NCBI GenBank assembly: GCA_947466005.1
Contig: CANIBV010000062.1
Location: forward strand, 1 to 9,454
DNA length: 9,454 nt
Direction: 5' to 3'
Origin: Spartobacteria bacterium
GTDB lineage: Bacteria; Verrucomicrobiota; Verrucomicrobiia; Chthoniobacterales; UBA6821
Under the pieces are notes generated by a model. The model did no database searches. It saw only the letters and a list, made by a program, of their open reading frames with translations, and was not told the DNA's origin. Below, piece after piece: positions 1 through 6,173 of this stretch. How positions within the stretch are numbered: position 1 is the first letter of the stretch; each line of letters begins with the position of its first letter. Position numbers and translations under genes: made by a program.

Positions 1-596
1 GGATGATGGGCATCAGGTGTCGAGTAGAGCTTGGGGTTCTTGATGAGGATCTTCATCACGATCAGTAGAAGCGCCGCCATGCAGAAGCCGATCACTGGTG
101 AGATCAGCAGGGCCATGCCAATATCCTTGGCCTTGGCCCAGTTGACCCCGTCCCCCCAGTAGTGACTATTGCTCATCAGGGCATTGGCAACACCGACGCC
201 GATGATCGAGCCGATCAGGGTGTGGGAACTTGAGGCGGGGAGACCGAGAAACCATGTTCCCAAGTTCCAGACGATGGCCGATACCAGCAGGGAGAACACC
301 ATTGCAAAACCGGCTGCCGAGCCGATGTGGATCACCAACTCGGCCGGGAGGAGGTTCACAATACTGAAGGCCACGGCACCGCTAGAGGTGAGGACTCCGA
401 GAAAGTTGAAGAACCCAGACCAAATAACCGCTGGGACGGCAGGAAGCGTGTGGGTGTAGATGACCGTAGCCACCGCGTTGGCGGTGTCATGGAATCCGTT
501 GACGAACTCAAAGGACAACGCAAGAAAGAGAGCAAGGCCAAGCAGGATCAATGTGCCCGCCGTGACTGCGGTGATATCGGCTAGGAAAAAGTGCAT
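1..596 (-). CDS. pit: PiT-family inorganic phosphate transporter, N-terminal part (C-terminus beyond window edge)
   Basis: Inner-membrane symporter family that imports inorganic phosphate, usually with H+ or Na+ as co-ion. I translated 198 residues from the ATG at 596. The frame runs open off the left edge, so the C-terminal part is missing. The first PiT signature, GFHDTANAVATVIYT, is at residues 34-48 and the matching GLPASSSHTLIGSIIGVG is at 118-135. Hydrophobic segments at about 13-32, 53-83, 92-117, 124-141 and 158-184 fit membrane helices. An in-frame TAG lies seven codons upstream, and the ATG at 596 is the only good start after it. No strong Shine-Dalgarno is visible. It sits 72 bp downstream of the GH3 gene on the same strand, so co-transcription is possible. 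No PhoU-like or DUF47 partner gene is visible in the window. The family call is secure; the ion specificity is not. Confidence 0.93.
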   Translation of the reverse strand, partial: MHFFLADITAVTAGTLILLGLALFLALSFEFVNGFHDTANAVATVIYTHTLPAVPAVIWSGFFNFLGVLTSSGAVAFSIVNLLPAELVIHIGSAAGFAMVFSLLVSAIVWNLGTWFLGLPASSSHTLIGSIIGVGVANALMSNSHYWGDGVNWAKAKDIGMALLISPVIGFCMAALLLIVMKILIKNPKLYSTPDAHH

Positions 597-630
597 CTCT
601 GGATTGGTGATTTCCTACTGAAATAAGAAT

Positions 631-655
631 CTGTCACAGTAAGGCCTCCTGACAG
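631..655 (-). promoter_or_regulatory. Inverted repeat upstream of the phosphate transporter, possible operator
   Basis: The 72-bp spacer between the GH3 stop and the PiT start contains CTGTCA and its exact reverse complement TGACAG, separated by 13 bp. The near end lies 34 bp upstream of the transporter ATG. CTGTCA is also the core of the proteobacterial Pho box, but the expected 11-bp direct-repeat arrangement is not convincing here. On the plus strand the repeat is followed by a T6 run (662-667), but no plus-strand gene ends there. I treat it as a candidate operator only. Confidence 0.2.
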
Positions 656-668
656 GCAATCTTTTTTG

Positions 669-3242
669 TTACAATTTTGCCATGGGCTTGGCATCTGGAG
701 AGGGGTTGGGATCTAACTGAAGCGGTAGCTCATGGGCCAGTGGGGGCAAGGTTGCCGACTGTCGGATATCGCGTTCCGAGAGGCCGAGTTCCACCTTGAG
801 TGACCCTTCGGGTTGGACCCATTGATTCTGCATGGGGTGCCAGTACAGGAGGGAGGCTTGGGGTAGGGGAATCACGATGGTACGTTTCTCCCCAGCCTTC
901 AGTTCGACGCGTTGGAATCCCTTCAATTCCCTAAGTGGTCGAGGGGTGGATTCTTCCGGAAGGCCGAGGTAGAGTTGGACGACGGTGGCGCCGCTGCGGG
1001 TGCCGGTATTGGCGACCTCAGTTTTTACCTGATAGCCGTCACCATTCGGGGTGAGAGTAATTCCTGAAAGGGTGAAACTCGTGTAGCTCAGTCCATAGCC
1101 GAAGGGAAACAACGGCTCGCTGGCAGAGCGGTCGTAGCCGCGGTAGCCGTAGAAGATGCCTTCATGGTAGTCCACCACGGGCCACTCTTTCCCTTCCGGG
1201 AAAGTTCCCGGGTAATGGCGAAACGCGGGGTTCTCATCGATCGTTCTGTCGAAGGTGCAGGGAAGGTGACCCGAGGGATTCGCATCACCGAAGAGCACCG
1301 ACGCGAGGGCTGTCCCCGCTTCCTGTCCGAGATACCATGTCTGAAGCACTGCAGGCACCTTGCCGATCCACGGGCGCATATCGACGCCAGCCCCGCCGCT
1401 CAAGACGACGATGGTTCGGGGATTCGCTTCGCAGACCTGCTTGATGAGAAGCTGCTGGCTGATCGGCAGGGCAAACCCCCGGTCGAAACCCTCTCCCTCG
1501 ACCTCCGGTGTCAGGCCTACGCAGACCACGGCGGCATCTGCACTCTTGGCCGGGAACAATCCGGTCGCCTCCTCGGCCACGGGAATGATTTTCACGGAGA
1601 CCCTGCCGCTCCCGCGCCCCACCTCGTGGGCGGTGATTTTCAGGGGAATGCGGCTCCCTTGTTCAAGCGTCATGACATAGCTGTCGGGATTACCAAGCTC
1701 GCGGTCTCCGAGCCGGATCTCGGGATGACCCTCAGCGATGAGTTCGTAGATCCCTCCCTGTGGAGCCTCTATTTCGGCATCCCAGGTGATCCGTGCCTCG
1801 CGACCCTTGGGGACATCCTCTGGTGGGAAGTTCTTTCCCCATGAGATCCTGATTGTCCGTTCCGTCGAGGTGGTGACCCTTGTGAAGTTGGGTTGGTTGA
1901 TGCTCGTCATCTTCCTGATGCCGGTGATCCTCGGGGGGATGGGAGTCGGCTTTCCGTATTCGAGGAAGTCGAAGACCGAGAAGGGCTTCTTGGCCAGGAT
2001 CGGCGCGTAGAAGACCTCCGTTCCCTCAGGCAGGGACTTACGGATCCCCTCCAGAAAACTGACTCGCCGGAACGGGGTGACACCTCCGCTGCCGCCGCCC
2101 ACGGCCGGAGTGTCCTGGGCATTGGGCCCGTAGACGATCACCCGCTTGAGGTGGTTCTTATCGAGGGGGAGGAGCGAGGCATCATTCTTAAGGAGGACGA
2201 TCGATTTGGTCGCCACATCCAGGGCCAGGTCCGCATTCTCCTTAGAATCAAGGGGGAGGTTTTCCTTGGGTTTCTTCGGATCCAAGAATCCCATCGAGAC
2301 AGCCATCCTGAGGAGTCTTCCGACTGCCTGGTCGATCTGCTGCTCGCTCAGCGAGCCTCTCTCGAGCGCCTTAGTGACGCTCCCCTCGTTGACGCGGTAG
2401 TCCATTGGCATTTCGAGATCAAGCCCTCTGCCGATGGCATCCACCGAATCGGTCGCCCACCAGTCTGACATGACCACCCCCGGGAACTTCCACTCCGTCT
2501 TGAGCACCCCGTTCTGCAAAGCATCGTTGGAGGTGCTGGGGAATCCGTTGAGCTTATTGTAGGCGGACATCACCGACCACACACCTCCCTTCTCGACCGC
2601 TTTCTGGAACGGCTGCAAGTAGACCTCCCTTAGCGTCTGCTCACTCATCAGCGACTCGATTTCCATGCGCCTCCATTCGGTGTCGTTCCCGACGAAGTGC
2701 TTCACTGTCGCGACGACCCACTGGCTTTGCAGTCCGCGGATCCATTGCGCAGCCATCTCTCCCGTGAGGTAGGGATCCTCTCCGAAGTATTCGAAATTCC
2801 GCCCATTGAGCGGCGTGCGTGCGATATTCACGCCGGGCCCGAGTTGGATCTGAATGTCACGGGCGCGCGCTTCGCGACCGAGGGCTGCTCCGTAGTTGTA
2901 TGCAAGCTTCGTATCCCAGGTCGCGGCGAGCGCAATACTGCTCGGGAAGGAACATGCGGGACCATGGGCCCTGACTCCCTGAGGGCCGTCCGCCATCACC
3001 AGCTTGGGAATGCCAAGTCGGGGAATGGCAACCGTCGACATCCCGTCAAAGCTGTCACCGGCCAGCAGTCGGATCTTCTCCGGCAGCGTCAATTGGGAGA
3101 GGAGGCTCTCGACCTTCTTTTCAACAACCTCTGGAGAATGCTTGGATGGGTAGGGAGAGTGAGGGGATTGGGGTGATGCCCCCGCCCTGAACAGGGTGAG
3201 GCAAATGACCAGGGTAACGAGAACCCAGGGGGGCCGATTCAT
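669..3242 (-). CDS. Exported glycoside hydrolase family 3 beta-glycosidase with PA14-like insert
   Basis: An 857-residue retaining beta-glycosidase of family GH3, probably beta-glucosidase-like, acting in the periplasm or outside the cell. A signal peptide (hydrophobic core about 7-20, likely cleavage after GAS at 23) supports the ATG at 3242. The (alpha/beta)8 domain covers about 45-320, with ADGPQGVR (84-91), RNFEYFGEDPYLTG (148-161), KHF (181-183) and the nucleophile Asp260 in VMSDWW. The alpha/beta sandwich domain follows, interrupted by a PA14-like module at about 425-555, as in Kluyveromyces-type beta-glucosidases. The likely acid/base is Glu584 in EVEGEGFDR. FPFGYGLSYTSF (712-723) leads into a C-terminal fibronectin-III-like domain (about 735-830). 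All catalytic motifs look intact. The ATG overlaps the TGA of the upstream chelatase gene as ATGA, so translation is probably coupled. Sugar specificity cannot be read from the sequence; xylosidase or another beta-glycosidase remains possible. Confidence 0.96.
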   Translation of the reverse strand: MNRPPWVLVTLVICLTLFRAGASPQSPHSPYPSKHSPEVVEKKVESLLSQLTLPEKIRLLAGDSFDGMSTVAIPRLGIPKLVMADGPQGVRAHGPACSFPSSIALAATWDTKLAYNYGAALGREARARDIQIQLGPGVNIARTPLNGRNFEYFGEDPYLTGEMAAQWIRGLQSQWVVATVKHFVGNDTEWRRMEIESLMSEQTLREVYLQPFQKAVEKGGVWSVMSAYNKLNGFPSTSNDALQNGVLKTEWKFPGVVMSDWWATDSVDAIGRGLDLEMPMDYRVNEGSVTKALERGSLSEQQIDQAVGRLLRMAVSMGFLDPKKPKENLPLDSKENADLALDVATKSIVLLKNDASLLPLDKNHLKRVIVYGPNAQDTPAVGGGSGGVTPFRRVSFLEGIRKSLPEGTEVFYAPILAKKPFSVFDFLEYGKPTPIPPRITGIRKMTSINQPNFTRVTTSTERTIRISWGKNFPPEDVPKGREARITWDAEIEAPQGGIYELIAEGHPEIRLGDRELGNPDSYVMTLEQGSRIPLKITAHEVGRGSGRVSVKIIPVAEEATGLFPAKSADAAVVCVGLTPEVEGEGFDRGFALPISQQLLIKQVCEANPRTIVVLSGGAGVDMRPWIGKVPAVLQTWYLGQEAGTALASVLFGDANPSGHLPCTFDRTIDENPAFRHYPGTFPEGKEWPVVDYHEGIFYGYRGYDRSASEPLFPFGYGLSYTSFTLSGITLTPNGDGYQVKTEVANTGTRSGATVVQLYLGLPEESTPRPLRELKGFQRVELKAGEKRTIVIPLPQASLLYWHPMQNQWVQPEGSLKVELGLSERDIRQSATLPPLAHELPLQLDPNPSPDAKPMAKL

Positions 3243-4066
3243 GCCACGATCTGATCAATGATTGGGTGGCATGCCGCGTCGAAGGCCTTCACTTGGTCGA
3301 GGATCACCTCGGCCATCATCGGGTCGGTGCCGATGGCGCTTCCGTAGAAGAGATTTTTCCCCTGCAAGTGATGCGGATTGCTCTTGAAGACCTCTGACTG
3401 ACTGGCGGCCGGCCCCACCTCCTCGCGGATCCCCAGAAGTACCGGGATGTCCTGGTAACTATGGAGTCCGTCGCTGATGAAGAAGGGGATCACCACCACA
3501 TTCTGCTGCGTGGTCATGGTGGACCAGTCACTGATAAGGGGTGCCTCCTCCATGTAGGTCGGGAGCACCTCCGCATAGAGACCGAGTTCCGTGAGCAGCG
3601 CCACCTGAGTTTTGGCCGCCTTGGCCGAATTATCGTTGAGATTCGTCCCGTGGCCGACGATGAGCAGGCTGCTCTCCCCAGTGGGGATACCCGCTGCTGT
3701 TTCGCGTGCCCGCTTGAGAAGCACGGATGTCATCGAGGCATGGTTCCCGACGGGTTCGCAGTAGCGGATCGTCTTGCCGTCAAGGAGAGTCACGGGGCCG
3801 TCGAGTCCTAGCTCGCGGGGAATGACCGTCTGGGTGAAGTACCCCTCGCTGATGAAGTTCGGGACAACGTACACATGGGAAGAGGAGACGCTGTGCAGGA
3901 TCTCCCTCATGGAAGGTTCCTCCTTCCAGAAACAGCAGAGCACCTCATCAAAGATGCCCCGGGCGCGAATCGCATCGGCCAGCAGGTGGTTCGGTTCGCT
4001 GGAGTCGGGATTGGTCGTCGAGCCGTGGCCGACGATGACGAGAGCTGTGCCCGGGCGTTTCTCCAT
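3239..4066 (-). CDS. cbiX: Two-domain CbiX/SirB-type sirohydrochlorin chelatase-like protein
   Basis: Member of the class II chelatase family that inserts Co2+ or Fe2+ into sirohydrochlorin, for cobalamin or siroheme synthesis in the cytoplasm. From the ATG at 4066 it has 275 residues and is a clear internal duplication. The N-half carries LVIVGHGST (9-17) and NFISEGYFTQTVIP (70-83). The C-half carries LLIVGHGTN (134-142) and PFFISDGLHSYQDIP (194-208). Metal-binding His residues are at 139 and 202 in the C-half. In the N-half His14 is kept, but the equivalent of His202 is Phe77 at the same 63-residue spacing. A TTG at 4123 would add 19 residues, but it lies in a G-run next to a terminator-like hairpin and the extension has no family features, so I chose the ATG. 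Neither start has a clear Shine-Dalgarno. Metal and substrate are inferred from the family. No other cobalamin or siroheme gene is in the window. Confidence 0.85.
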   Translation of the reverse strand: MEKRPGTALVIVGHGSTTNPDSSEPNHLLADAIRARGIFDEVLCCFWKEEPSMREILHSVSSSHVYVVPNFISEGYFTQTVIPRELGLDGPVTLLDGKTIRYCEPVGNHASMTSVLLKRARETAAGIPTGESSLLIVGHGTNLNDNSAKAAKTQVALLTELGLYAEVLPTYMEEAPLISDWSTMTTQQNVVVIPFFISDGLHSYQDIPVLLGIREEVGPAASQSEVFKSNPHHLQGKNLFYGSAIGTDPMMAEVILDQVKAFDAACHPIIDQIVA

Positions 4067-4121
4067 AGGTAAGAGGATTGTTGGGATATGGGTCGTCGGC
4101 AACCGAAATGAGCTCCCCCCC

Positions 4122-4144
4122 AAAAAAGTCAGCTATCCCCTGAC
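4122..4144 (-). terminator. Weak Rho-independent terminator-like hairpin after the YkgJ-family gene
   Basis: Read on the minus strand, GTCAG and CTGAC form a 5-bp stem around a 7-nt loop, followed directly by T6. The hairpin starts 3 nt past the TAA of the upstream gene. If it works, the cbiX-GH3 pair needs its own promoter in the remaining ~55 bp. The stem is short, so termination may be partial. Confidence 0.35.
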
Positions 4145-4147
4145 ACT

Positions 4148-4618
4148 TTACCTGATCTCCTCCAGCGCATCGCTGATCGCGACGCTGAGTTCACGTGTCC
4201 CTTCACCGCCGAGGTTTTCGTCGATCTCCTCGAGTCGGTGAATCAGATCGACCACCTCCCGGCGTTCGTAGGGTCCACCGGCGGCCTCGCAGAAATGGGT
4301 CCTACATCCAAAGGGACGACCCTCGTAGATCATGCAGCGAGAGGTGAAGGGGTGGAGGAGTGGACAGGCCCCGTCGGCGCGCTTCGGCAACTCCTTCCTT
4401 CCTGCTGCGCGGAGGGCCTTGGCGGCGGTCATCGCCTCACCCTTCGTTAGCATCGGGATGCGTCCAGTGAGTTGGAAGCGGCAGCATTCGGTCTGAAGAG
4501 TGCAGTTCCTCTCCGGAGGGTTTGCCTTTAGTTCGGCGTAGATCTGACGGACGGCTGTGACGGCCTCCTCGGTGTCACGACGGGGATCAGAGGTCTTGTG
4601 GGGATTGCGTTTGCGCAT
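4148..4618 (-). CDS. YkgJ-family cysteine-cluster protein (putative Zn/Fe-binding)
   Basis: A 156-residue cytoplasmic protein with the cysteine pattern of the YkgJ / CxxCxxCC family, which is annotated as zinc- or iron-chelating but has no firmly established reaction. The cysteines are C39, C45-C46 (motif CTLQTECCRF), C85, C95, C105 and C110. The block CPLLHPFTSRCMIYEGRPFGC (85-105) carries the typical CP-L and C-IYE-RP-GCR signatures of the family. Basic residues dominate the first 15 positions, and the C-terminal third (120-156) looks helical and acidic. The ATG at 4618 is preceded by CTTCCC rather than a Shine-Dalgarno. It lies between the flavoprotein (185 bp upstream) and the chelatase (81 bp downstream) on the same strand. 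A terminator-like hairpin follows. The family assignment is good; the function is unknown. Confidence 0.85.
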   Translation of the reverse strand: MRKRNPHKTSDPRRDTEEAVTAVRQIYAELKANPPERNCTLQTECCRFQLTGRIPMLTKGEAMTAAKALRAAGRKELPKRADGACPLLHPFTSRCMIYEGRPFGCRTHFCEAAGGPYERREVVDLIHRLEEIDENLGGEGTRELSVAISDALEEIR

Positions 4619-4760
4619 GGGAAGTCAGGAGAGAGAATAGAATATGGAACACAGCAATAAGGAAGGTACTGAAATAAGCAGCATCATGATTCAGGCAGCT
4701 TCTCTTGGTTTTGCAAATCCTATGAAGACGCTCTCATCTTCGATCTTCTCACATTCTTTC

Positions 4761-4786
4761 CTGAGTTCCTGAGTTCCTGAGTTCCT
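4761..4786. repeat. Tandem octamer repeat (CTGAGTTC, three full copies)
   Basis: Three perfect tandem copies of CTGAGTTC plus two further bases occupy the spacer between the flavoprotein stop and the YkgJ start. On the minus strand the unit reads TCAGGAAC. The same unit appears again as TCAGGAACTCAGGA at 7752-7765, in another spacer. The rest of the 185-bp spacer (4619-4803) shows no gene and no convincing terminator. Confidence 0.85.
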
Positions 4787-4803
4787 TATTAAAAATCTCA
4801 AAA

Positions 4804-5988
4804 TCAAATGGCCCTTCCGCAGGCATGGGCGCTGGCCCAGGCCCATTGGAAATTATAACCGCCGAGCCATCCCGTGACATCGACCACTTCGCCGATGAAG
4901 TAGAGGCCCGGAACTTTGCGTGACTCCATGGTCTTGGAGGAGAGTTCCCCTGTCTCGACTCCCCCGAGTGTGACCTCGGCTTTCGGGTATCCCTCGGTTC
5001 CCGCAAAGGATGCCTGCCAGCCATGGAGTGAGGAGGTCAGGGACTCTATTTCCGACTTCGTGCACTGAGCGAGCGGCTTCTCGGGTGCGTTCTTGGTACA
5101 CCAAGATTCGGCAAATCGTCGTGGCCATGCCCTGGAGAGAATCTGAAAAGCCGAACTGCCTCCCCGTAGCGATGAGGTAAAGTTCTCGGAATCGGCACGT
5201 TCGGGCAGAAGGTCGAAGGTGAGGGCATCTCCCTCTTTCCAGAAGGAGGAGATCTGCAGGATGGCCGGGCCGCTTACTCCACGGTGAGTGAAGAGCATCG
5301 CCTCCTCGAAGGATTTGCCTCCATGGGTCACGCGGACGGGGAGGGAGACACCCGCCAGGGGCTCAAAAAACGACTGTTCCTGGGGTCTGAAGGTTAAGGG
5401 AACAAGACCCGGATGGAGTGTCGTGACGTTGATCCCGAACTTCCTGGCGATCCGGTAGCCGATGTCGCTGGCTCCCAGCTTGGCAAAGGAGAGTCCACCC
5501 GTGGCCACGACCAGGGCGTCCGAGGTAAAGGTTCCCCTCGATGTGTGAATCAGGAAGCGCTCCTGTTTTTCCACCTCCTGCACACTGGAGTTGCAGAGAG
5601 TCCGCACGCCGGCTTCCGCGCATTCCTCCATGAGCATGGCAATAATCTGGCGGGAGCTTCCGTCGCAGAACTGCTGGCCCAGCTTCTTTTCGTGGTAGGC
5701 GATACCGTGTTTCTCCACGAGCGCGATGAAGTCCCAGGGAGTGTATCGTGCCAGAGCCGACTTGCAGAAGTCAGAGTTCCCCGAGAGATAGTTCTCGGCG
5801 GTGGCATTGATGTTGGTGAAGTTGCATCGGCCACCGCCTGAGATCTCGATCTTCTTGCCGACCCGCTCGTTGTGCTCTAGGAGCAGGACGCTCTTGCCCC
5901 GGTTTGCCGCCGTGAAGGCGCAGAACATCCCAGCACCACCGCCGCCGACGACGACGACATCGTACTGTTCGGGTATCTCCGTGCTCAC
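4804..5988 (-). CDS. HI0933/BaiN-family FAD-dependent oxidoreductase (YhiN-like)
   Basis: A 394-residue flavoprotein of the HI0933 family (E. coli YhiN and clostridial BaiN relatives), cytoplasmic and probably NAD(P)H-linked; the substrate is unknown for most members. The N-terminal Rossmann FAD motif VVVVGGGGAGMFCA is at 11-24 and is followed by LLLEHNERVGKK (35-46). The family signature ISGGGRCNFTN is at 49-59. The second dinucleotide-binding stretch VVATGGLSFAKLGA is at 160-173. FTHRGVSGPAILQIS (233-247), TLGGV (340-344) and the C-terminal FAD contact GLYFIGEVVDVTGWLGGYNF (361-380) complete the fold. The length is normal for the family. The start is GTG at 5988; no in-frame ATG precedes the Rossmann motif, and an ATG at 5999 is out of frame and stops after four codons. 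It is divergent from the helicase gene across a 185-bp spacer. The clostridial bile-acid role of BaiN should not be transferred to it. Confidence 0.92.
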   Translation of the reverse strand: MSTEIPEQYDVVVVGGGGAGMFCAFTAANRGKSVLLLEHNERVGKKIEISGGGRCNFTNINATAENYLSGNSDFCKSALARYTPWDFIALVEKHGIAYHEKKLGQQFCDGSSRQIIAMLMEECAEAGVRTLCNSSVQEVEKQERFLIHTSRGTFTSDALVVATGGLSFAKLGASDIGYRIARKFGINVTTLHPGLVPLTFRPQEQSFFEPLAGVSLPVRVTHGGKSFEEAMLFTHRGVSGPAILQISSFWKEGDALTFDLLPERADSENFTSSLRGGSSAFQILSRAWPRRFAESWCTKNAPEKPLAQCTKSEIESLTSSLHGWQASFAGTEGYPKAEVTLGGVETGELSSKTMESRKVPGLYFIGEVVDVTGWLGGYNFQWAWASAHACGRAI

Positions 5989-6030
5989 CAGATAGTCATG
6001 ACAGAGGGGGGCTGCTTGGGGAACAAGGGA

Positions 6031-6109
6031 AAGTATGAATCATGAAGGATGAAGGAATGACTGGCACAGGGGCACACGCGGGGACTTTCATACCTCATCA
6101 CTCATACTT
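6031..6109. repeat. Imperfect inverted repeat of TGAAGGA-type units in the divergent promoter region
   Basis: The arms at 6031-6055 and 6085-6109 match at 20 of 25 positions as inverted copies without gaps, around a 29-nt centre. Each arm begins AAGTATGA and contains ATGAAGG-like units. This fills much of the 185-bp spacer between the divergent flavoprotein and helicase starts, where promoters for both genes must lie. I could not pick out convincing -35/-10 pairs for either. Confidence 0.75.
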
Positions 6110-6173
6110 CGTATTTTTCTCCTGTCCGTTCCTTGGTGACGAGAGGGGCTTTCGGGCGTAGTCTCCTGTGCTT

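Noticed and set aside
169..584. Plus-strand open frames at the left edge
   Set aside because: The minus strand here encodes clear PiT signatures; the plus-strand frames are shadows.
1164..2468. Long open frames on the plus strand (226 and 191 codons) opposite the GH3 gene
   Set aside because: They are antisense to a gene with all its catalytic motifs, show no recognisable domain, and are expected in GC-rich coding DNA.
4067..4123. TTG start giving a 294-residue chelatase
   Set aside because: The extra 19 residues have no family features, and the TTG sits in a G-run beside the terminator-like T6 tract; the ATG at 4066 directly precedes the first conserved strand.
4761..4786. CRISPR-like array
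   Set aside because: The repeats are 8 bp, directly adjacent with no spacers, and no cas gene is nearby.
6168..6173. GTG start two codons before the helicase ATG
   Set aside because: It is a rarer start codon, adds only two residues and has no better ribosome-binding site than the ATG.
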